NCBI GenBank assembly: GCA_964245075.1
Contig: CAXTLC010000009.1
Location: forward strand, 1-64,000
Direction: 5' to 3'
Length of the DNA stretch: 64,000 nt
Origin: LMUY01 sp964245075
GTDB taxonomy: Bacteria > Pseudomonadota > Alphaproteobacteria > Acetobacterales > Acetobacteraceae
Shown: piece after piece, positions 32,982 to 41,302 of the stretch
How the letters are laid out: every line of letters begins with the position of its first letter
Position numbering within the stretch: position 1 is the stretch's first letter
Position numbers and translations under genes: made by a program
Notes under the pieces: model-generated
What the model was told of the DNA's origin: nothing
Databases searched by the model: none
Seen by the model: the letters and a program-made list of their open reading frames with translations, nothing else

Positions 32982-33971
32982 ATGATGTCCACCCGCGTCC
33001 TTATCGACCACCGTGCCGGCGGCGTGCTCCGTGACGCAGAGGCACCGCGGCATCCGGAAAAGGCGAACCGCCTGCCCACCCCGGCGTTGCGCAAGCCCGA
33101 CTGGATCCGCGTGCGCGCGCCCAATCACCCGACCTACCACGAGACTCGCGCGCTGATGCGGGAGAACCAGCTCGTCACCGTCTGCGAGGAAGCGGCCTGC
33201 CCCAACATCGGCGAGTGCTGGTCCCAGCGGCACGCGACCATGATGATCATGGGGGACACCTGCACCCGCGCCTGCGCGTTCTGCAACGTGGCGACCGGGC
33301 TGCCGCAGCCTCTGGACGCGTCCGAGCCGGCGCGGGTGGCGGACGCGGTGGCCAAGCTGGGGCTGCGCCACGTCGTGGTCACCTCCGTGGACCGCGACGA
33401 CCTGCCGGACGGCGGCGCCGCCCATATCGCCGCCACCATCCGGGCCATCCGCGCCGCGGCGGCGGATACGACGGTCGAGGTGCTGACGCCGGACTTCCTG
33501 CGCAAGCCGGGTGCGGCCGAGCTGGTCGCGGCGGCCAGGCCGGACGTGTTCAACCACAACCTGGAAACGGTGCCGCGGCTTTATCCGGGAATCCGGCCGG
33601 GCGCCCGCTACTACCAGTCCCTCCGGCTGCTGGACCACGTCAAGACGCTGGACCCGGGCATCTTCACCAAATCCGGCTTGATGGTCGGCCTGGGCGAGTC
33701 GCGGGCGGAGATCATGCAAGTCATGGACGACATGCGGATGGCCGACATCGATTTCCTCACCCTCGGCCAGTACCTGCAACCGACGCCCCGGCATGCCGCG
33801 GTGGACCGCTTCGTCCCGCCGGACGAATTCGCCGAATACGCCAGCATGGCGCGCGCCAAGGGGTTCCTGATGGTTTCGGCCACGCCGCTCACCCGTTCGT
33901 CCTACCACGCCGACAGTGATTTCGCGGCGCTGCGGGCCGCCCGGGCGAGCAGAACCGGCGGGGCGCGCTAG
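32982..33971 (+). CDS. lipA: Lipoyl synthase
   Basis: A 329-residue radical SAM lipoyl synthase, which inserts two sulfur atoms into protein-bound octanoate. The auxiliary-cluster motif C-x4-C-x5-C is in VCEEAACPNIGECW, and the SAM-cluster motif C-x3-C-x2-C is in GDTCTRACAFCNV. The C terminus carries the family's R-S-S-Y motif in LTRSSYHADSDF. AGGGG precedes a double ATG; either 32982 or 32985 would serve. The next gene starts directly after the stop codon and is a COQ10-like gene, the standard alphaproteobacterial arrangement. Identification is secure. Confidence 0.98.
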   Translation: MMSTRVLIDHRAGGVLRDAEAPRHPEKANRLPTPALRKPDWIRVRAPNHPTYHETRALMRENQLVTVCEEAACPNIGECWSQRHATMMIMGDTCTRACAFCNVATGLPQPLDASEPARVADAVAKLGLRHVVVTSVDRDDLPDGGAAHIAATIRAIRAAAADTTVEVLTPDFLRKPGAAELVAAARPDVFNHNLETVPRLYPGIRPGARYYQSLRLLDHVKTLDPGIFTKSGLMVGLGESRAEIMQVMDDMRMADIDFLTLGQYLQPTPRHAAVDRFVPPDEFAEYASMARAKGFLMVSATPLTRSSYHADSDFAALRAARASRTGGAR

Positions 33972-34445
33972 ATGCCGACGCATGCCGAACACAAGCTGGT
34001 GCCCTACACGGACCAGCAGATGTTCGACCTAGTTGCCGATGTCGGCAAGTACCACGATTTCCTGCCCTGGTGCGCCGGCTCCACCGTGCGCAGCCACACG
34101 GAAACGGAGCTGGTGGCGGACCTGACCATCGGCTTCGGCCCGTTCCGGGAAGGCTTCACCAGCCGGGTGGCGCTGGACAGCCCGAAGACGGTGAACGTGA
34201 AGTACGAGGACGGCCCGTTCCGCTACCTCAACAACCAGTGGACGTTCACCCCGGCGCCGAATGGCTGCCGGGTGGATTTCTACGTTGATTTCGAGTTTCG
34301 CAGCCGGCTGCTCCAATCCGCGATCGGCGTCGTGTTCAACCAGGCGGTGCAGGCGATGGTGAAGGCGTTCCTCAAGCGTGCCCGGGACGTGTACGGCCGC
34401 CCCGCGGCGACCGTGAACGTGACGCCCGTCCCGGCCAAGACCTGA
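33972..34445 (+). CDS. COQ10-like/RatA-family START-domain protein
   Basis: A 157-residue polyketide cyclase/START-like protein of the COQ10/RatA family. It opens with MPTHAEHKLVPYTDQQMFDL, continues VADVGKYHDFLPWCAGSTVR and FGPFREGFTSRVALDSPKTV, and ends VFNQAVQAMVKAFLKRARDV, the family's C-terminal helix. In proteobacteria these are annotated as coenzyme Q-binding proteins or RatA toxins; the former function fits a respiratory alphaproteobacterium better. It abuts lipA and overlaps the next gene by one base, so the three are probably one operon. Confidence 0.9.
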   Translation: MPTHAEHKLVPYTDQQMFDLVADVGKYHDFLPWCAGSTVRSHTETELVADLTIGFGPFREGFTSRVALDSPKTVNVKYEDGPFRYLNNQWTFTPAPNGCRVDFYVDFEFRSRLLQSAIGVVFNQAVQAMVKAFLKRARDVYGRPAATVNVTPVPAKT

Positions 34446-35506
34446 TGACCTTCGCCCCCCCGCCCTTCCGCTCGCCCGTGCCGGTGCGGGTGAACCTCTA
34501 CTCCGACACGCAAACCCGCCCGACCCCCGCGATGAAGGCCGCGATGATGGAGGCGGAGGTAGGGGACGAGCAGAACGGCGACGACCCCACCGTCAACGCG
34601 CTGTGCGAGCGCATGGCCGCGTTGCTGGGCAAGGAAGCGGCGATGTTCCTGCCCACCGGCACCATGTGCAACCAGGTCTCCATCCTGGGCCATTGCCGCC
34701 CCGGCGACGAGATCGTGGCGCATGAGACCGCTCATATCCTCACCAGCGAGGGCGGCGCGCCGGGCGCCCTCGCCGGCGCGATGATCCTGGGCCTGCCCGG
34801 CGCTCACGGCCTGTTCGAGGCCGGGACGCTGCGCGCCGCGATCCGTCCCCGTTCCCGCTATTCTCCGCCGCAGACGCTGCTCGCGGTGGAACAGACCGCT
34901 AATTTCGGCGGCGGCGCGGTTTGGCCGCTCCAGGCGTTGAACGACGTGGCGGCGGTGGCCCACGAGCACGGCATGGCGACCCACATGGACGGCGCCCGGC
35001 TGATGAACGCGGTGGTGGCCACAGGCATCCCGGCGGCGGAGATGGTGGCCGGCTTCGATACGGTGTGGCTGGATTTCACCAAGGGGCTGGGCGCGCCCCT
35101 GGGCGCCGTGCTGGCCGGGTCGGCGGAGTTCATCGGCGCGGCATGGCGGTGGAAGCAGCGGCTCGGCGGCTCGCTGCGGCAGGGCGGCATCTGCGCCGCC
35201 GCGTGCCTTTACGCGCTGGATCACAACATCGGCCGCTTGGCCGAGGATCACGAGAATGCCCGCGCGCTCGCACGCGGCCTGGCGCAAACTCCCGGCTTCT
35301 CAGTGCAGACGCCCGAAACCAACCTCGTTTACATCGACACCACCGACGCCGGCATGGACGCGGCGGAACTCGCCCGGCGCGCCGCGAGCCACGGCGTGCT
35401 CCTTTCCGTCATGGGTCGCCACCGTGCCCGTGCGTGCACACATCTCGACGTATCCGCCGCCCAGGTGGCGGAGGCGCTGGACGTGATCCGGGCGGCGGCG
35501 GCATGA
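34445..35506 (+). CDS. ltaE: Low-specificity L-threonine aldolase family protein
   Basis: A 353-residue PLP-dependent fold type I enzyme of the threonine aldolase family, splitting threonine or related beta-hydroxy amino acids into glycine and an aldehyde. Typical segments are NLYSDTQTRPTPAMKAAMME, VGDEQNGDDPTVNALCERMA, AMFLPTGTMCNQVSIL, THMDGARLMNAVVATG and the PLP lysine in LDFTKGLGAPLGAVL. The tail ends VAEALDVIRAAAA. The ATG at 34445 overlaps the preceding stop by one base (TGATG), so translation is coupled with the COQ10-like gene. Family assignment is firm; the main physiological substrate is not. Confidence 0.9.
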   Translation: MTFAPPPFRSPVPVRVNLYSDTQTRPTPAMKAAMMEAEVGDEQNGDDPTVNALCERMAALLGKEAAMFLPTGTMCNQVSILGHCRPGDEIVAHETAHILTSEGGAPGALAGAMILGLPGAHGLFEAGTLRAAIRPRSRYSPPQTLLAVEQTANFGGGAVWPLQALNDVAAVAHEHGMATHMDGARLMNAVVATGIPAAEMVAGFDTVWLDFTKGLGAPLGAVLAGSAEFIGAAWRWKQRLGGSLRQGGICAAACLYALDHNIGRLAEDHENARALARGLAQTPGFSVQTPETNLVYIDTTDAGMDAAELARRAASHGVLLSVMGRHRARACTHLDVSAAQVAEALDVIRAAAA

Positions 35507-35538
35507 TGCCACCCGGTTACGAGTAGAGGATTCCGCCC

Positions 35539-35931
35539 ATGCGCCTTGCCCTCGCGGCTGCCGTCGTGTTGTTCAATTTCGCCGCCCAGGCGCAGACCCC
35601 GCTCACCGGCACCACCGGGCCGCTCGCATCCGACCCGCCCAGGACGAGCACTCCGCCCTCCTCCGCCGCCATCAGCCCGGGCACGGCGCAGACCGCCCCG
35701 GCATCCCGCCGGCACGCCCACCGCACCTTGCAGGAGCGCTTCGACGAGGCGAACACCACGCATGACGGCCACCTGACCGCCGAGCAGGCCCGTGCCAAGA
35801 TGCCGTCCGTGGCGCGGGACTTCGCCGCGATCGACACGGGCAGCAAGGGCTATGTCACCCTGGACGAGATCCGCGCCCATGCCCGCAACCAGAGGGCCGC
35901 CCGCCGCGCCGCCCGGACGACCCAGCAGTGA
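35539..35931 (+). CDS. Small exported EF-hand-like protein
   Basis: A 130-residue protein with a signal peptide (MRLALAAAVVLFNFAAQAQ), a Pro/Ser/Thr-rich disordered linker, and a C-terminal pair of EF-hand-like loops: RFDEANTTHDGHLTAEQA, in which the first loop has Asn/Asp ligand positions, and FAAIDTGSKGYVTLDEI, whose loop runs D-x-G-x-K-G-x-V and ends in Glu. The lysine at loop position 5 probably weakens calcium binding in the second. Its stop overlaps the GTG of the next small gene. Such proteins are common in Acetobacteraceae as exported calcium sensors; role unknown. Confidence 0.7.
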   Translation: MRLALAAAVVLFNFAAQAQTPLTGTTGPLASDPPRTSTPPSSAAISPGTAQTAPASRRHAHRTLQERFDEANTTHDGHLTAEQARAKMPSVARDFAAIDTGSKGYVTLDEIRAHARNQRAARRAARTTQQ

Positions 35932-36101
35932 CCGACGGCACGCCGGAAGCGGTGGCATTCCGCTTGATGGAGAAAATCCTGGAGAGCATGCCCCAGCCGT
36001 CCGGCAAGGAAGAGCTGCTCAAGCTGTATGCCGAATGCATCGCCACCGTGCGCGGGCCGGTGGCGGAGGACTTATTGCAGGCGCTCAGCTTGGACGATTA
36101 A
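35928..36101 (+). CDS. Small hypothetical protein (57 aa), coupled to the EF-hand gene
   Basis: A 57-residue frame beginning with the GTG at 35928, which overlaps the stop of the EF-hand gene (GTGA). It reads VTDGTPEAVAFRLMEKILES, then MPQPSGKEELLKLYAECIAT, then VRGPVAEDLLQALSLDD. It is amphipathic and helical, with no signal peptide, and composed like a real small protein, not a random frame. It ends 43 bases before the carrier-protein/thioesterase gene. No family is recognised. Overlap with the upstream stop suggests coupled translation. Confidence 0.6.
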   Translation: MTDGTPEAVAFRLMEKILESMPQPSGKEELLKLYAECIATVRGPVAEDLLQALSLDD

Positions 36102-36132
36102 GCGAACCCTCGCACGTACACTTTCAATTGTT

Positions 36133-36144
36133 TATACTCGTACC
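36133..36144 (+). promoter_or_regulatory. Putative -10 element for a leaderless transcript
   Basis: TATACT at 36133-36138 ends six bases before the ATG at 36145. There is no ribosome binding site in front of that ATG. A transcript starting at the usual distance from this -10 would begin at or within a base of the start codon. No convincing -35 is visible. Confidence 0.35.
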
Positions 36145-37218
36145 ATGGATGCTACCTTCCAAGACACGCAGGCTCGGCTTGCCCGGATCTGGACCGGGCT
36201 GCTGCCGGGCGGCGCGTCCAGCTCGCCGCTTGAGCCGGAGACCGACTTCTTCGAAGCGGGCGGCCACTCGCTCCTGGCTACGCGCATGCTGTCGCGGGTG
36301 CAGCAGGAGTTCGGCACCCAGATCACGCTGCCCCTGTTCTATCGCCAGCCGACCTTGGACGGCTTGGCGCGCGCGCTCGTGGCGGAGCCGCCGCCGCGCT
36401 ATTTCCGCTTCGACCGGGTCACCCGGCTAGGGGGCGGCAGCCGCAAGCCCGTGTATGCCGTCGTGCACAGCAACGGCGCGTTCATGCCACTCGGCCAGCT
36501 CGTGGGTGAGCAGCATCCTTTCCTGGCGCTTCAAGCCGCCGATCGCCGTAGCGGCGCCCGGCTGCCTTCCACGGTGGAGGAGATCGCTGCCGGCTACGTC
36601 CGCCAGCTCCGTGTGCTGGAGCCGTCTGGGCCATACGTGCTGCTCGGCTGGTGTTTGGCGGGTAATCTGGCGTTCGAAGCGGCGCAGCAACTACGTGCCG
36701 CCGGTGAGAGGGTGGCGGCCGTCGTGCTGGTTGACACCTGGAACCCGGCCTACCTCGCGCAGATGAACCGGTTGCGGCGGCTTGTGGCCGAGCGCTCGTA
36801 CGGGTTGCAGATAATCCTGACCGAACTCGGCAAGGTTCGGCGGGGACGGATGACGCTGAGGGCGTTCCTGCGCCGGCGCAACGTCATCCAGCATTTCATG
36901 GTGGAACCGGACGAGGTCGCGCCCGGCGCCGCCCCGGCCGGCTACCTAGCCGACCGCGCGTTCGACCAAGCCTTGCTCAACCAAGTCAAGCAGGCGTCCG
37001 GCCGCTACCGGCCCCGCCCGTATGACGGTGCCGTGTTGCTGATCCGCTCGTCCGAGGAGCCGGCCGGGTATGGGCTGGACCAGCGCTTCGGCTGGAGGCC
37101 GGTCGTGGGCGGCGGGCTGAGGATGCGCACCGTGCCCGGCAGTCATTTCTCCATCTTCCTGGAACCTGCCATCCACCTCCTTTCCCGATACGTGCGGGAG
37201 ATCGCCGATGGCGGATGA
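36145..37218 (+). CDS. Stand-alone peptidyl carrier protein-thioesterase didomain with Cys nucleophile
   Basis: A 357-residue protein of two domains normally found at the end of nonribosomal peptide synthetases. Residues 1-80 are a carrier protein with the phosphopantetheine serine (Ser42) in DFFEAGGHSLLATRM. Residues 110-350 are a type I thioesterase alpha/beta hydrolase: YVLLGWCLAGNLAFEAA with the nucleophile position occupied by Cys170 instead of Ser, VVLVDTWNP with a plausible acidic residue (Asp197), and VPGSHFSIFLEP with His334. No condensation or adenylation domain is nearby. It opens the exopolysaccharide region, suggesting acylation of a polysaccharide or lipid. A -10 element sits directly before the ATG, implying leaderless translation. 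Confidence 0.85.
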   Translation: MDATFQDTQARLARIWTGLLPGGASSSPLEPETDFFEAGGHSLLATRMLSRVQQEFGTQITLPLFYRQPTLDGLARALVAEPPPRYFRFDRVTRLGGGSRKPVYAVVHSNGAFMPLGQLVGEQHPFLALQAADRRSGARLPSTVEEIAAGYVRQLRVLEPSGPYVLLGWCLAGNLAFEAAQQLRAAGERVAAVVLVDTWNPAYLAQMNRLRRLVAERSYGLQIILTELGKVRRGRMTLRAFLRRRNVIQHFMVEPDEVAPGAAPAGYLADRAFDQALLNQVKQASGRYRPRPYDGAVLLIRSSEEPAGYGLDQRFGWRPVVGGGLRMRTVPGSHFSIFLEPAIHLLSRYVREIADGG

Positions 37219-37293
37219 CCACGGCTTAACATTTGCTTCATCGCCATCAGCCAGGTTGACGGCCTCGCGTAACCGCACCGGGAATGGGGTCAG

Positions 37294-37848
37294 ATGAGGG
37301 CTGTAACCGACTTTGCCGATTTGGCCGTGCTTCTGCCGGTCGCCTGCCTGGTCGCGCTGTTCATGGGCGTGGCAGGCTGGTGGCGCGGCCTGCTTGCCTG
37401 GGTTTTTTCAGTCGGCGGCACCTTGGCAGTGATGTTCGTGCTCAAGGCGGCGGGCGCCGCGCTGGCCGATGACCCGTTGGGGACCGACGCGGCAAGCCCG
37501 AGCGGGCACGTTGCGGCGGCATGCGTCGTTTACGGCGGTCTAGCGGTCCTGCTGCTGCGCGGCCGCATGTCGGCGCCGTTCCTATTCGTGGCGCCCGGGG
37601 CCGTCGCGCTTGTTATCGGCTATTCCCGCATCGAGCTGCTGGCCCACAGCTTGGGTGAGGTCGTGAGCGGCGCGGCCGTGGGGTACGCGGGCGTGGCAGT
37701 CCTGGCGGCGACGGCCGGGCCGCGGCCGCGGCTCGCCGCCTGGCCGGTGATGGCGGTCACCGCGGTGACGGCCTGCGCGATGCTCGCCTGCCACGGCCTC
37801 CATCTGGGCGCGGAGGCAGCGATCCGTTCCGCTTTCCTGCCGCGATGA
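37294..37848 (+). CDS. PAP2-superfamily-like membrane phosphatase
   Basis: A 184-residue membrane protein with about five hydrophobic helices. It carries two of the three phosphatidic-acid-phosphatase type 2 motifs: ASPSGHVAAACVV (motif 2, Ser-Gly-His) and GYSRIELLAHSLGEVVSGA (motif 3, Ser-Arg ... His). Motif 3 ends in Glu instead of the usual Asp. Motif 1 (Lys-x6-Arg-Pro) is not evident, so activity is uncertain. In polysaccharide loci such proteins recycle undecaprenyl pyrophosphate. It is followed 10 bases later by the Wzz-like gene. Confidence 0.7.
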   Translation: MRAVTDFADLAVLLPVACLVALFMGVAGWWRGLLAWVFSVGGTLAVMFVLKAAGAALADDPLGTDAASPSGHVAAACVVYGGLAVLLLRGRMSAPFLFVAPGAVALVIGYSRIELLAHSLGEVVSGAAVGYAGVAVLAATAGPRPRLAAWPVMAVTAVTACAMLACHGLHLGAEAAIRSAFLPR

Positions 37849-37858
37849 CGTCACGAAG

Positions 37859-39019
37859 GTGAAAGGGTCCGCGCTGGCCGGCTGGGCGGCCCCGGGCACG
37901 CTCGCCATCATCGCCGGGCCGGGCGAGCCGGTGTTCCCACACGCGTGGCGGCGGGCGACCGTGCTGTGCATGGGCCTGCTCGCCACGGCCGCGTCCGTTG
38001 AAGCCGTTTGGCTGCTGGATCAACCGGATACCGTGCTCCAGACCCGTATCGTGGCTGACGGCGGCGCTGCCGGGCGAGGGGCGCTTGCCGCCATGGCGAT
38101 GCGCTTCGCCACCGATCCTGAGCATCGCGTGCTGCTGGGGGACGGCGGAGGCACGCTGCTGGTCACGGTGCAGGACCGTGATGCCGCCATTGCCCGGGAA
38201 CGCCTGCAATCGATGGTCGACACCATTCTGAACATGCCCGCCGCTGCCGCAACGCCTGTCGCGCCGAGGCCGGCCGGCTCGGCTTTGGTGGAGGAACGCT
38301 TGCGCCTCCAGGCCGCGTCCGATGCCTTGGAAACGCGCGCGGCGGATCTGTCGGCGGCGTTGACCGCGGTGACCCGGGACTTGGCCGCATCCCTGCGCAA
38401 TGCGGCGGACCGCCGGGCAGGGGGCTCCGTGTCGGGCAAAGGGGCTGCGGTGCTGGCTGACCTACAGCTTCAGCGTTTCACCCTGCTCACGAAATACCAG
38501 AGCGACTTTCCCGCCATCGTCGCCTTGGAAGGCCAGATCCGGGACCTCAAGGCGTTCCTGGCGGACAGCGCTCACCGGGCTGACTCCCACCTGCCCGGTC
38601 CCGAGCCGGCCGACGCGGTGTTGTTGGCCGAGCGGGACAGGCTGCGGAGCGAACTCGCCAGCTTGGACACCCGCCGCGGCACTCTGGGCGCGGAGTTGGC
38701 TTCCCTGGACAATCGGCCAGCCGACGTGCCGCCCGCGGCCCTTGCCAATCCGGCTTTGGCCGTACCGATCCTGGTTGAAGCAGCGACCATGAGCGGCCTC
38801 GGCCCAGATACGCGTCCCGGCGCGATGGCCGCCGTGAGCCTGGCAGGCTTGCTGTTGTCTCTCCTGTCGTTGCGGGCCGGCCGGCGCCGGGCGGCTGCCA
38901 TGCCCCATCTGCGTTCGCTGATGCTTGACCGGGAGGAAGCGGCAGCATTGCCCGCCGGTTCCGAGCTGATGATCGTGCAACTGCCGTCGGAGGCCGCGCT
39001 CCGCTACAACCGTTCGTAG
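37859..39019 (+). CDS. Wzz/chain-length determinant-like membrane protein
   Basis: A 386-residue protein with one N-terminal membrane segment (ATVLCMGLLATAASVEAVWL), a long periplasmic coiled coil (VEERLRLQAASDALETRAAD, and ADLQLQRFTLLTKYQSDFPA, IVALEGQIRDLKAFL) and a C-terminal membrane segment (GAMAAVSLAGLLLSLLSL). This is the topology of polysaccharide co-polymerases that set chain length. It lacks an attached tyrosine-kinase domain. The GTG at 37859 follows the PAP2 gene closely. Its 3' end overlaps by 16 bases the end of the CpsD-like gene on the other strand. It is probably the first of two chain-length proteins in this locus. Confidence 0.75.
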   Translation: MKGSALAGWAAPGTLAIIAGPGEPVFPHAWRRATVLCMGLLATAASVEAVWLLDQPDTVLQTRIVADGGAAGRGALAAMAMRFATDPEHRVLLGDGGGTLLVTVQDRDAAIARERLQSMVDTILNMPAAAATPVAPRPAGSALVEERLRLQAASDALETRAADLSAALTAVTRDLAASLRNAADRRAGGSVSGKGAAVLADLQLQRFTLLTKYQSDFPAIVALEGQIRDLKAFLADSAHRADSHLPGPEPADAVLLAERDRLRSELASLDTRRGTLGAELASLDNRPADVPPAALANPALAVPILVEAATMSGLGPDTRPGAMAAVSLAGLLLSLLSLRAGRRRAAAMPHLRSLMLDREEAAALPAGSELMIVQLPSEAALRYNRS

Positions 39020-39660
39020 GCAGCGCGCGGCACGTGAAAGCGCCGCTTGTTCAGGATCACCCCGGCGATGTGGCCGCCCACTTCGGCCAGCCGGTCGCGC
39101 AGGGCGCGAACGGCGCTGGCGCGGGTGCTTTCCGCTGCCACCACCATCAAGTTGGAGTCCACCACTGAGGCCAGCGCCGTGCCCGTGAACGCGCGCTGCG
39201 CGGACGGCGCGTCTACCAGCACCATCCCGAACCGGGGCCGCAGCTCCTTGATCAGCATGGACCAGGCCGCAGGTTGCAGCGCCGATCCGGCCGGCGCCGC
39301 GACCACGAGCGGGCTGGCGCTCACCCGGTGCATCTCCAGCGCCGCCGGCGCGTCCGTCAACTGGCGAAGCCCGGCCGGCATGCCATACACGCTGCGCGGC
39401 CAATCCGCCCCGCCCCGCCCCGCCGGCTCGGTGGCCAGCAGGAGCGTGTCGAGGCCCAGTATGCCGGCGGCCACCAGGCTGATGTCACGCGCGAGGGTGG
39501 ACACGCCTTCGCCATTGCGGGCGGCGATCAGCTGCACGACGGACGTGCTGGGCCGGTCCTGCCGCAGCACGTAGATCAACTGGCTTGCCTCCGGCACGCT
39601 CAGCAGCAGGGGGGGCGGCAAGCCGGCCAGGTTCGGGTCGGCGTCGATGACGGCGCTCAA
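39004..39660 (-). CDS. CpsD/BY-kinase-like protein with degenerate Walker A
   Basis: A 218-residue P-loop protein of the CpsD/CapB (bacterial tyrosine kinase) type that partners with Wzz-like proteins. The P-loop region reads ARNGEGVSTLARDISL, with Val53 where the invariant Walker A lysine should be. Walker A-prime and B regions are recognisable in DTLLLATEPAG and FGMVLVDAPSAQ. There is no C-terminal tyrosine cluster (ending PRAAYERL with a single Tyr). It is therefore unlikely to be an active kinase and may be a structural partner. Its ATG overlaps the stop of the GumC-like gene (ATGA), so translation is coupled. Confidence 0.75.
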   Translation of the reverse strand: MSAVIDADPNLAGLPPPLLLSVPEASQLIYVLRQDRPSTSVVQLIAARNGEGVSTLARDISLVAAGILGLDTLLLATEPAGRGGADWPRSVYGMPAGLRQLTDAPAALEMHRVSASPLVVAAPAGSALQPAAWSMLIKELRPRFGMVLVDAPSAQRAFTGTALASVVDSNLMVVAAESTRASAVRALRDRLAEVGGHIAGVILNKRRFHVPRAAYERL

Positions 39661-41198
39661 ACGCCGAAACTCGGGCGTTCCGCGCCACGGCGGGCCCTGG
39701 CGCGGGGCGCCGGCTGGCGGCGCCGGGCCGGGAGCAGCGGCACCGCCATCAAGACCGGCAGGGCCAGTTGCCGTTCCACGTCGCGGACGTTGATGAAGAT
39801 TTGCCGCGTCGCATTCAGCAGCGCGAACATGCTGACCGCGCCCAGCACGCCCAGCACGAAGCCGCCTGCAAACAGCAGGATGCGCGGGTTGCGCCCGTTC
39901 AAGGGCGCGTCCGGCGGTTGGACCACGCGCACGTTGGCGCCGCGCGCCCGCTCCAAGGCGTCCGACAGCGCCGTTTCCTCGCTGCTGCGGGCAATCGACC
40001 GGTAGCTCTGATCCAGCACGTCCCGCGTGCGCTGCAAATCCCGGTATTGGCGCGCCAGCCCGATCAGCTCGTCCGTACGGGATTGCAACCGGGCGGCGTC
40101 AGCTTCCAGTTGCGTTTTCTTGGCCGTCAAGCCCTGCAACTGGGCCGAAAGGGTGATCTCCTCCCGGTGCAGATCATCGAACACGGTGTTGCGGCCGGTG
40201 CGGGTGATGTTACCCTCCCGTCCCTGGTTGCCGTTGATCTGCCGGCGCAACGCGGCGATCTGCTGGTCAACGTCGCGCACCAGCGGGAAATCGTCCTGAT
40301 AGCGGGTGAGCAGATCCCGGCGCTCGACTTCCAGCTTGAGGAGGCTGTCCGTCAGCCCGGTGGATTGCTGCGACCGGCCGCTCTCGGCGAACATCTGCAC
40401 GGTCGAGGGCACGGACACCAGCTCCCGGTGCAGCGCCTCGACCCGGGCTGCGATCTCGCCGATCTGCTGGGCGTTGGTGCTCTGCTGAGCGGTGTTGTCC
40501 GCCTTCTGCCGGAGTTGCAAGCTGATCTGCTCGTCCAGGTTGCTGATGCCGTGCTCGATGCCGAACTGCGCAAGCGTCTCCTCCGCCTGGCGCAGCCGCT
40601 CGGCGAACCGGTCCCGCTGGGAAGCCACGCCGCTCTGCGGCTGCGCCTTGTCGAAGATGCCGGAGCGGTAGGTGATATAGTGCGAGATCAAGTCCTGCAG
40701 CACCCGGATGGCGACCGCACGGTCCGGGTTGCGCAGGCTCAACTCCAGGACGTTGGATTGCGGGATGCTGGTGATGACGAGATCGTTGGCGAAGCGGGTG
40801 ACGGCGGCCCGCAGGGCGGAGCCGTCCCGCGGCAGGCCGGGGTAAACCACATCCGGCCCGATCCCCCCCAGCACCTCGGACGCCAGCGCCGGGCTTTGTA
40901 GGATCTGCAATTCGCCCTGGATGATCTGGTTGCGGTCCAGCGTGATGTCGTTGCCGGTATCCCGGTTGCCGGGATGGAAGACGTAGTCGCTGCCATACAG
41001 CACCAGCAGCCGGGCGGAGGCGACGTGAGTGGTGCGCGCCAGCAATCCGGCGCCGATGCCCAGCAGCGCGGGTATGACGAACGCCAGCGCCATCGCCCGC
41101 TTGTAGTAGAACAGCGCGGTCAGCAGGTCCCGCAGGCTGAACGCGGAGAATGCGTTGGACCGAAGCCGGGCTTCCTCGCCCTGAGCCGCCGCGCTCAC
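39657..41198 (-). CDS. GumC/Wzz-type polysaccharide chain-length protein
   Basis: A 513-residue polysaccharide co-polymerase. The N-terminal membrane segment (ALAFVIPALLGIGAGLLA) is followed by a Wzz domain (THVASARLLVLYGSDYVFHP), long coiled coils (LRQAEETLAQFGIEHGISNL; LQGLTAKKTQLEADAARLQS) and a GNVR-like segment with a C-terminal membrane helix (RILLFAGGFVLGVLGAVSMF). The conserved proline-rich motif before the second helix is VVQPPDAPLNGRNPR. Start chosen at the GTG at 41198, giving VSAAAQGEEARLRSN. It is followed by the CpsD-like gene and is divergent from the Wza-like gene. Confidence 0.87.
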   Translation of the reverse strand: MSAAAQGEEARLRSNAFSAFSLRDLLTALFYYKRAMALAFVIPALLGIGAGLLARTTHVASARLLVLYGSDYVFHPGNRDTGNDITLDRNQIIQGELQILQSPALASEVLGGIGPDVVYPGLPRDGSALRAAVTRFANDLVITSIPQSNVLELSLRNPDRAVAIRVLQDLISHYITYRSGIFDKAQPQSGVASQRDRFAERLRQAEETLAQFGIEHGISNLDEQISLQLRQKADNTAQQSTNAQQIGEIAARVEALHRELVSVPSTVQMFAESGRSQQSTGLTDSLLKLEVERRDLLTRYQDDFPLVRDVDQQIAALRRQINGNQGREGNITRTGRNTVFDDLHREEITLSAQLQGLTAKKTQLEADAARLQSRTDELIGLARQYRDLQRTRDVLDQSYRSIARSSEETALSDALERARGANVRVVQPPDAPLNGRNPRILLFAGGFVLGVLGAVSMFALLNATRQIFINVRDVERQLALPVLMAVPLLPARRRQPAPRARARRGAERPSFGV

Positions 41199-41302
41199 GC
41201 AACGGTGCCGGGTTTTAGCCTGAATACGTACAAAACCATGTCGGCAGAGTACATGAAAACGCCGCATCCGGGAAGTCTGCGGCTAGCACAAATGTACTAA
41301 AC

